From Chrysemys picta bellii (lineage: Eukaryota > Chordata > Testudines > Emydidae), in the NCBI RefSeq assembly GCF_011386835.1, contig NC_088805.1:14876836-14940835 (forward strand): a stretch of 64,000 nt of DNA, read 5' to 3'. Shown here in pieces: positions 56,371-64,000 of this stretch; the first letter of the stretch is position 1, and every line of letters begins with the position of its first letter. The position numbers were made by a program, and so were the translations under genes. The notes below the pieces were generated by a model that searched no databases, was not told where the DNA came from, and was given only the letters and a program-made list of their open reading frames with translations.

Positions 56371-56677
56371 GGTTGGTTACCTGAGGCCAGGGCAGTGGAG
56401 TTTGAACTGATGACCAGAGTGGCTAGAACAGGCATTGTGGGATACTGCCGAATACTTCTGGAGGCCAGTCACAATGCATAGGGCGGCCACACTGGCACCA
56501 CAGCACTGCAGCGGCAGCGCAATACTCGCTATTCCTCTCGGGGACGTGGAGTACATGCAACGCTGCAGCCACGGAGATACAGCGCTGCAAATGCCTTGCC
56601 AGTGTGGACAGGGAGTGAGTTACAGCGCTGGGGGCGGCTTTACAGCGCTGCAACTCGCAAGTGTAGCCAAGGGCTGA

Positions 56678-58093
56678 AAAGAATAAAATGGGATTTGGGA
56701 TACACCTGGATTTTCCCCGTTTACTCTTCTGCAGATGGGTGACATAGTTCAGTTAGGACTGGGCAGTAGGGGGCGTTGTCTCCCTGCATTTCTATCATGA
56801 ATTGTTTACAATGGAATAAAGTAACTGTTCAATACACACTTTTAAAGAGCCTGGTGCACAGACCGTGGTGTTTGAACAGCTGCGTCCTTTCAGATCCCTC
56901 ATTGAGACCGAGTGGGGGGGAGGAGTGAGACACAAAATCAGAGGCACCCAAATGTACTGATTTAGTTGGAGGGAACAATCTCAGTATGAGACAAGAGACA
57001 ACAGGGGGCGACAGACCGGCCTGTGGGTGGCAGAAGGAAGCAATGAGACAATCCTGGCAGCAGGATGGGAAGGGTCACCGCACACCCATGGCCTCACTGC
57101 TGTCAGTTTGTTTGTAGGCATCACGACAAAGGGGAGCTGGAAGGAGGGTGGCAGGAGGGGAATGAGTTAGTTCTGGGGTGTTCCCAGGGCACGTGTCCAC
57201 GCGTGAGGGGCAGCATGGGGGACGCTGGCCCGGCTGCACTGCAGTGGGGGTGGCAGTGACCCCTCTCCATGTGCATGTGATAGAAAATATCTGTGTGCCC
57301 AGCGATGCAAAGCTCGTCCATTGATCTCTACACGTCAGACGTGCTGCGCTAACGTTACGCTAACGACCCCTCCCAGCAGCCCCGTAACGGCCGTTCACAG
57401 ACTAAGGCCAAATTCAGAGCTGAGCACCCCTAGCTGTACCCACATGGAACTGACATCCCCTTCCGCCCGCGTAAAGGGATTTAGATGCACAAAGATGTAG
57501 CTCGGCACCTTTATAAATCTGCCCCGTTCTCCTTTGGCTCAAGATATTGATGCTCCTGCTTTAGCTCTCGCGTTCTCCTGTTCAGTCCCTGGTGATAATC
57601 TAGACGACAATCGTTACAGCGTGTTTGGCACCATGAAACATTTATATGTTTGCTTCCATGTAGATAGGCTGTAAGCAGCAGCTGCAGCTAAGAAATTATT
57701 TGGTCAGAGAGACGAAGTCGTGACCACAATTTACTCTGCTATATGTGTAGCTTGTAAACATGTGATTCCCCATAACTAAAAATAAACATTTCTCCTAGAT
57801 CCAGCTCCCTGCACAGGCAGTTAGACAGAACTGGTCAGTCTGTGTGCTAGCACCACCTACTTGTTCTAAATATTATTCAGGAAGTAGATTTAAGTAAAGC
57901 CCCTTGTATTAAATTAATAACAGCAAAACCCTGTTTCAACTTGAACTTGAAATAATACATGAAAATGTACAGTTTTATGGGGAGTTACTTTTTTTTAAGA
58001 AAAAACATTATTTAAAATGAATTTGAGGTTAAATTTGAAACTTGAGTGTCTATGTACTTTTTAATAGGATTTAGATTTTCAAAAGACCCGCAG
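56678..58093. repeat. Flank after H4 and V16 upstream region
   Basis: Counterpart of 48297-49711; no gene. Confidence 0.65.
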
Positions 58094-58153
58094 CCAATGA
58101 ACAGGGAGCAGATTTGCATGAAGGGGCCGTTCTCCAGCGCTGGGGGTTTAAGA
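58094..58153 (+). promoter_or_regulatory. V16 promoter
   Basis: CCAAT 58094-58098, octamer ATTTGCAT 58112-58119, TTTAAGA 58147-58153. Confidence 0.8.
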
Positions 58154-58218
58154 GAGAATCGGAGGGTCCCAGCCACAGACCTGTTTGCCTCAGGAAGCCG
58201 AGCTCGTGTGGATCCACC

Positions 58219-58692
58219 ATGGCCTGGGCCCCTCTGCTCCTCGCGCTGCTCACGTACTGCTCAGGTGAGGGAATTGTTTCTTCAGTGACAAAAATATGAA
58301 GGACACTTGCAGATGAGGAGGTTTGTCTGTGAGGATCCGGAGTCCTTGTGCTGAGTGTGTTTGTAATGTTGATTTCAGGGGTCAGTTCGCAGCCCGTGGT
58401 GACTCAGGAGCCCTCGATGTCGGTGACCCCAGGAGGGGCTGTCACTCTGTCCTGCAGCCTGAGCACTGGAGCCATCACCACCGGCAACTATCCAGGCTGG
58501 TTCCAGCAGAAACCAGGCTCTGCTCCTCGGACACTTATATACAGCACCAATAGCAGACCCTCCGGGATCCCTGCCCGGTTCTCTGGGTCCATATCCGGTA
58601 ACAACGCTGCCCTGACCATCACCGGTGTCCAGGCAGAGGATGAGGCTGACTATTACTGTGTTGTGTATACCGGTAGCAGTAGTAATACATAT
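58219..58692 (+). CDS. IGLV: V16: immunoglobulin lambda variable segment, intact
   Basis: Leader exon 58219-58264, GT-AG intron, V exon 58379-58692; 120 codons. QPVVTQEPS family with C41, W56 (GWFQQKPG), C109 and CDR3 start [11 protein letters not shown]. First gene of the third triplicated block and closest to V3 and V11; CDR2 STNSRP is shared with V7. Ends in frame at the heptamer. Confidence 0.93.
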
Positions 58693-58731
58693 CACAGTGA
58701 TCCAGCCAGATGGGGAACTGAGACAAAAACC
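58693..58731 (+). other. V16 23-RSS
   Basis: CACAGTG 58693-58699, 23-bp spacer, ACAAAAACC 58723-58731. Confidence 0.93.
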
Positions 58732-59316
58732 TCCCCTGTCTTCTCCCCTGATCCCTTCCAGCCTGGGCTCTGCACTGGCTGCACAGTTTGGTTCCTGCCT
58801 GCAAGAGATGAGACACTGATTGCTCCTCCTTAGGAATTTCTGCCACCAGCCCTTGAAATCAGCAGGGGGCGCTGCTCCACCCCTCCCCATTCACTCTCTC
58901 TGAAGGACATGTCAGCCGCTCTTATGCTCTCTGCTTGGTCTGTCTAGCATCCACTGCTTTTGCTGCGTTATAGATCCCTGTGTTACAGATCCATCACTAC
59001 CTAGTTCAAACTAGGAGCAGATGGCCACATGTTCTTTGGGTAAAGAGACACCTCTCCGCTAACACAGTTCCCCTATGTTACCCCATCAACTGAATAATAC
59101 CTGGAATGGCCTGAAAGTGAGAGGAAAGATGTAGGAGATCACTTTATGGGTCCCCGTTCCCATGCCTGGATGAAGTGTCCAGTTATAGGATGTATCAGAA
59201 AATAGATTATATCACAATCCCATTTGTTCTTAGCCAAAAGTTAGACCCAGGAGCTTTGGGGATTGCCCAGGGCCACAGACCTGCAGCCCTGTCCCAGCCA
59301 TTGGAGCAACACACAC
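58732..59316. repeat. V16 3' flank
   Basis: Counterpart of 7351-7935; no gene. Confidence 0.6.
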
Positions 59317-60108
59317 AGGGCTGCCAGGTGTCCAGGTTTTGACAGCTAAGTGGGGCTAAGGCAGGCTCCCTACCTGCCGTGGCTCCGCATGGCTCCCGGA
59401 AGCAGCGGCATGTCCCCCCCTCTGGCTCCAATGCATAGGGGCAGCCAGGGGGCTCCCCACGCTGCCCCCCGCCCGAAACACCAGCTCTGCAACTCCCATT
59501 GGCTGGGATTGGTGGCCAATGGGAGCTGCGGGGACGGCGCCTGCGGACGGGGCAGCATGAAGGGCCGCCTGGCCATGCATCCACGTAGAAGCCAGAGGGG
59601 GGGACATGCTGCTGCTTCCAGGAGCCGCTAGAGGTAAGCACCTGTACTACTGACCCTCTCCTGCGCCCCAACCCTGTGCCCCAGCCCTGATCCCCCTCCT
59701 GCCCTCTGAACCCTTCAGTCCCAGCCCGGAGCACCCTCCTACACCCCAAACCTCTAATCCTCAGCCACACCTCAGAGCCCCCACCCACACCCTGAACCCC
59801 TCATTTCTGGCCCCACCCCAGCCGGAGCCCTCACCCCCTCTCACATCCCAACCCACTGTCTCAGCCTTGAGTCCCCTTCCACACCCTGAACTCCTCATTT
59901 CTGGCAACACTCGGGAGTCCACACGCCCTCCTGCACCCCAACCCCCTGAGCCAGCCCAGTGAACATGAGTGAGTGAGTGACGGTGGGGAGAGCGATCAAG
60001 AGATGGAGGGGGGCAGGGAGTGAGCGGGGGTGGGGCCTCAGAAGAGGGAAAGGGCAGGGGGTGGGGCGAGAGTGTTCGGTTTTGTGTGAGTAGAAAGTTG
60101 GCAACCTT
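59317..60108. mobile_element. Probable non-autonomous hAT-like element, copy 3
   Basis: Counterpart of 7936-8743; boundary tentative. Confidence 0.4.
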
Positions 60109-60192
60109 AGACACACATGGGGGCAGCAGAGCTTGAGAAAGCTGAGGACACAGTTCAAGACCATCTCGGGTCACAGACCCCCCACTCCTAAC

Positions 60193-61591
60193 CAGGGCCG
60201 CCCAGTGGGGGGGGGGGGGGAGCAAGTGGGGCAATTTGCCTCAGGCCTCGCAGGGGCCCCCACTAGAATGTCGGAGGCTCCCGTCTGCCTCCACCTTCCC
60301 CCCTCTCCCGGAGCCCAGCGAGCCGTGTCTAGGCACGGCTCTGGACAGCGCTGCCGCGGCGTAGCTCCAGCAGGTCCTGAGCTCCCAGTGCTCGGAGCCG
60401 CGGGGTGAGGGGACGGGGCTGCGAGCTGCGGCCGAGCGGCGGGAGCTCAGGCTCTGCTGGAGTTACACCGCAGCAGCGCTGTCCAGGGCTGTGCCTGGAC
60501 GCAGCTCCCTGGGCTCCGGGAGATGGAGGAGGTGGGGGTAAGAAGTGGCATGGTAAGCCCCTCTGAGCCGGACACCCCCCACCCCCAGCTCCGAGCCCAG
60601 CCCCTCTGAGCCGGACCCCCACAGCCCTGACACCCAGCTCCGAGCCCAGCCCCTCTGAGCTGGACCCCGCCACCCGACCCCATATTCCCACAGCCCTGAC
60701 CCCCAGCTCCGAGCCCAGCCCCTCTGAGCCGGACCCGCCACCCGACCCCATATTCCCACAGCCCTGACCCCCAGCTCCAAGCCCAGCCCCTCTGAGCCGG
60801 ACCCCCCTACCCGACCCCATCCCCATCCCCCCACAGCCCTGACCCCCAGCTCCAAGCCCAGCCCCTCTGAGGTGGGCACCCCTGACCCCATCCCCCCACA
60901 GCCCTGACCCCCAGCTCCGAGCCCAGCCCCTCTGAGCCGGACCCTCTGACCCAACCCCATCCCCCCACAGCCCTGACCACCAGCTCCAAGCCCAGCCCCT
61001 CTGAACTGGACCCCACCACCCGACCCTATCCCCCCACAGCCCTGACCACCAGCTCTGAGCCCAGCCCCTCTGAGTTGGGCACCCCCTGGCCCCATCCCCC
61101 CACAGCCCTGATCCCCAGCTCTGAGCCCAGCCCCTCTGAGGTGGGCACCCCCCAGCCCCATCCCCCCACAGCCCTGACCCCCAGCTCTGAGCCCAGCCCC
61201 TCTGAGATGGGAACCCCCTGACCCCAGCCCCCCACTGCCCTGACCCCTAGCTCTGAGCCCAGCCCCTGTAAGCCGGGAACCCCCCAACCCAGAGCCCAGC
61301 TCCCCACCCAGCCCTGGGCAACAGCTGCGCCACCCCAAGGCAGCGACAGCCCATTGGCACCAACCATCACCATTACCCAGCGACAGCCCATTATGTAATT
61401 GCTTATGTATACATACCATTAAACCATTTAATGTTCTTAAATAATGTTATTAAAAATTATTTTGAATGTATTTCACTGGTTATTTTTTACATTTCCAAAT
61501 ACATGTTACTATAGTATTGCAACTTTTTTTTATGGAAGGAGCCCCTGAAATTGCTTTGCCTCAGACACCCTGAATCCTCTGGGCGGCCCTG
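60193..61591. mobile_element. hAT-type element with internal minisatellite, copy 3
   Basis: 1399 bp with a perfect CTCCTAAC duplication (60185-60192, 61592-61599). Confidence 0.85.
60555..61300. repeat. GC-rich minisatellite, copy 3
   Basis: Same unit family, intermediate length. A 318-codon glycine-rich - frame across it is a repeat artefact. Confidence 0.85.
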
Positions 61592-61599
61592 CTCCTAAC

Positions 61600-63082
61600 C
61601 CTGGTGGCACAAACGCTGCCCGTGAGACCTGGGAATTTCCCAGCTAACTTTCCCGCTGTCTCACAGGCCCCGCGGTGCTAACACAGATCCATTCTCCCGT
61701 AGCTCAGGGAGTCGGGTCTGGGCTTAGCTGCAAACCTTTCAGCCCCATGTTATCCAGCAGGAAGAAGCGCCCCTTTGAAAGCGCCCCTGGCTGTCTGCTG
61801 TGCAGTGTGGAGGGAGGCGCAGAGCACAGTAGAATGCAGGTTTCACCAGGAAGGAAGGAGTTCTGGAGGGAAGGGAATGGTGCCATCAGCTGCTTCAGCC
61901 CTTGGGTTCCCCGGCTGATCATTGTAGAATCAGGCAGAATTGTCCTTCTTCCCATGCCAAAGCTCGGCAGTGAGGGCAGCTGTCAGGCCCTGAGCACCGG
62001 CAGGGTTATAAGCAGGGTTATAAATTGCAAGGAGCCCAGATCCCAAGGGACGAGAGATCCTGGTCACACAACGCAGCCGTGGAGTTAGAGACAATTCTTA
62101 TAAAGCACTGAGTTCTGCAGCTTAGAGTAACTGCTGGGAACCGCTGTAAATGTGACCTTCCCCACCGGGGGGAGATCTTCATCTACAATGTCCAGTGTCC
62201 AGGCCAGAGGAGCAAAAGGCTACCAACAGCTGGGATACAGAAGCCTCTCTGGGCTTCTCGGGCGTGTTTATCTATACAAAGAAATCTCCGATTTGCAATA
62301 GTGTGAAACCAGCCACAGGCATCCCCCCCACCCTGTGCACTCCAGGGTCCGTCCCCTCACCAAACTGCTTCAGATTCCAGGCACCCCACTGTTTCCTGGT
62401 TTGGGGGAAAGTGGCAGACAGGGGTGAGCAGCAGGCAGGCCGGTGCAGATGGAGCATGTGCCCAGAGCAGGTTTGAAGCTAAAAGCCAAGCGACTTTTGC
62501 AGCAACAGTTTAATTCAAAGTTCTCCTGGGACCCAGCACATGTCATTCTTGGGGGTGACACTGACCTGTCCCTCTGCTGGGATCTGAACAGAGATCAGAG
62601 CAGGAACACGAGCTCCCAGCAAGAGATTTTCCAGCTGGGACCCCACCAACTTCCCTCCTCCCGTCCCATCTCCACCTCCTTCCCCAGGTGTCAGTCATCA
62701 GAGCTGTATCCTGTGCCCTAGAGCCTGAACCAGTCAGTCCAGGGCATCCCCACAGGACACGCAGGAGAGGGATGTGACACTTTACCCAGAGTTACTGGGA
62801 CCAGAATCGCTCCCTGCTAATTCAGTGCCAGTGTGTGTGTGTGCGGGAGGGGGTGGTTATGAAAACCCATCATAATCCATGTACTTTGTACAGGTAAATG
62901 AGTGACGACAGCACATTTCCCGGTCGGAGTTCTCCGCACTGGGATCACATTGGCTTCCCCCGAGCAAATGATAAAGCAGAGGGGCCTTTCTTCCTTCTGT
63001 CACATGGGACCTTAGAGAGCGATTCTGCCCAGACAATCTGCAGGGCTCAGCTCCGATATGAGAAACCACCAGCATCAGGCAG
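61600..63082. other. V17 upstream region with a possible V-like exon relic
   Basis: Counterpart of 10430-11935, with the V-like relic after the AG at about 61667 and a 19-bp shorter text after the cysteine. No other gene. Confidence 0.4.
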
Positions 63083-63124
63083 ATTTGCATGAAGGGGCCG
63101 TTCTCCAGCACTGGGGGTTTAAGA
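63083..63124 (+). promoter_or_regulatory. V17 promoter
   Basis: Octamer ATTTGCAT 63083-63090 and TTTAAGA 63118-63124; no CCAAT. Confidence 0.78.
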
Positions 63125-63191
63125 GAGAATCGGAGGGTCCCAGCCACAGACCCGTTTGCCTCAGGAAGCCGAGCTCGTCTGGATTCCCACC

Positions 63192-63657
63192 ATGGCCTGG
63201 GCCCCTCTGCTCCTCACGCTGCTCACGTACTGCTCAGGTGAGGGAATTGTTTCCTTCAGTGACAAGAACATTAAAGGAACTTGCAGGTGAGGAGGTTTGT
63301 CTGTGAGGATCTGGAGTCCTTCTGCTGAGTGTGTTTGTAATGTTGATTTCAGGGGTCAGTTCGCAGCCCGTGGTGACTCAGGAGCCCTCGATGTCGGTGA
63401 CCCCAGGAGGGGCTGTCACTCTGTCCTGCAGCCTGAGCACTGGAGCCATCACCACCGGCAACTATCCAGGCTGGTACCAGCAGAAACCTGGCACTGCTCC
63501 TCGGCAGCTTATATACAACACCAATAGCAGACCCTCCGGGATCCCTGCCCGGTTCTCTGGGTCCATATCCGGTAACAACGCTGCCCTGACCATCACCGGC
63601 GTCCAGGCAGAGGATGAGGCTGACTATTACTGTGTTGTACATACTGGTAATGCGTAT
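63192..63657 (+). CDS. IGLV: V17: immunoglobulin lambda variable segment, intact
   Basis: Leader exon 63192-63237, GT-AG intron, V exon 63353-63657; 117 codons. QPVVTQEPS family with C41, W56 (GWYQQKPG), C109 and CDR3 start VVHTGNAY, one residue from V4. The framework 2 turn reads KPGTAPRQ where relatives have KPGSAPR. Its 3' flank keeps the uninterrupted site of the hAT element that follows V4. Confidence 0.93.
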
Positions 63658-63696
63658 CACAGTGATCCAGCCAGATGGGGAACTGAGACAAAAACC
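63658..63696 (+). other. V17 23-RSS
   Basis: CACAGTG 63658-63664, 23-bp spacer, ACAAAAACC 63688-63696. Confidence 0.93.
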
Positions 63697-63949
63697 TCCC
63701 CTGTCTTCCCCCCGTCATCTCCTCCAGCCTGGCCTCTGCACTGGCTGCACAGTTTGTTTCCTCCCTTCAATACATCAGACACTCATTCCTCGTTTTTAAA
63801 AATTTCAGCTTTTGCTGTCAGCAGGGGGCGCTGCTCCACCCACTCCCCATTCTCTCCCTCTGGGGGCGATGTCAGCCACTGTTATGCTCATTGCTTGGTC
63901 TGTCTAGCAGGAACAACCATTCCTGCCTTATAGATCCCCGTGTTACAGA

Positions 63950-64000
63950 TAGGGTGACCAAACTGCAAGTGTGAAAAATCGGGACAAGGGGTAGGGAATA
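63950..64000. mobile_element. hAT-type MITE, cut by the window edge
   Basis: Starts TAGGGTGACCA directly after GTTACAGA (63942-63949), the same insertion as 14096-14218. The right end lies outside the window. Confidence 0.85.

Larger units (their letters stand above)
52736..56674 (+). mobile_element. H4: PIF/Harbinger element with an intact transposase frame
   Basis: 3939 bp with terminal repeats GGCCTTGGCTACACTTG and CAAGTGTAGCCAAGGGC and TGA on both sides (52733-52735, 56675-56677). It is the only copy whose transposase is uninterrupted. The Myb/SANT-like partner has several frameshifts. Confidence 0.93.
49839..58218. repeat. Tandem 8.4-kb duplication, second unit
   Basis: Holds V14, V15, H4 and the flank up to the V16 leader. 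Near-identical to 41440-49838 by eye. Confidence 0.9.

Noticed and set aside
60463..61419. Long glycine-rich open frames on the - strand (also at 9191-10257 and 38780-39647)
   Set aside because: They follow a GC-rich minisatellite with a period of about 69 bp, a multiple of three, so several frames stay open by chance. No start context or splice signals, and composition mirrors the repeat.
1..64000. J segments or lambda constant exons
   Set aside because: No FGxG-type J motif beside a 12-bp-spacer RSS and no constant-domain exon was found on either strand; they probably lie outside the window.

Overview
This window is vertebrate germline DNA from an immunoglobulin lambda light-chain (IGL) variable-gene array. 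Each V gene has an octamer promoter, a 46-bp leader exon, a short GT-AG intron, a V exon with the two disulphide cysteines and the framework tryptophan, and a 3' recombination signal (RSS) of heptamer CACAGTG, 23-bp spacer and A-rich nonamer. A 23-bp spacer on the V side is the lambda arrangement. A turtle is the most likely source, judged from the Harbinger ends (GGCCTTGGCTACACTTG) and the hAT-type MITEs as I remember them from chelonian genomes. That species call is inference, not a search result. No J segment, constant exon, tRNA or rRNA was seen, and every V unit points the same way (+).

I count 17 V units. Ten have open leader and V exons plus an RSS (V3, V4, V6, V7, V8, V11, V12, V14, V16, V17). 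Three are composite pseudogenes that keep an RSS (V5, V13, V15). Two are 3' remnants with an RSS (V1, V9). Two are leader-only relics (V2, V10). Eight of the ten intact genes belong to one family (QPVVTQEPS framework 1). V6 and V8 are single members of two other families.

The layout is nested duplication. 1-6199 is paralogous to 27999-34189. A V-to-V block of about 6 kb carrying GC-rich transposons occurs three times (6.7-12.8, 36.4-42.2 and 58.1-63.9 kb). A unit of about 8.4 kb (V gene, composite pseudogene, Harbinger element, AT-rich flank) is repeated in tandem at 41.4-49.8 and 49.8-58.2 kb. Between 16 and 28 kb lie more divergent units: V6, V7, V8, a unique stretch, and an LTR-retroelement remnant that ends in V9.

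Mobile DNA travels with the V cassettes. Four PIF/Harbinger copies (H1-H4) sit at the same TGA target in the same flank sequence, and two empty sites are preserved. They therefore look like one insertion copied with the locus. Each carries a HARBI1-like transposase on + and a convergent two-exon Myb/SANT-like partner gene on -. H4 alone has an uninterrupted 415-aa transposase with D199, D249 and E323. The partner gene is broken in all four. Several hAT-type elements have clear 8-bp target duplications, and because the locus is duplicated some insertions can be ordered relative to the duplications. The V genes would be targets of RAG recombination in B cells; the transposons appear to be passengers and possible substrates for unequal exchange.
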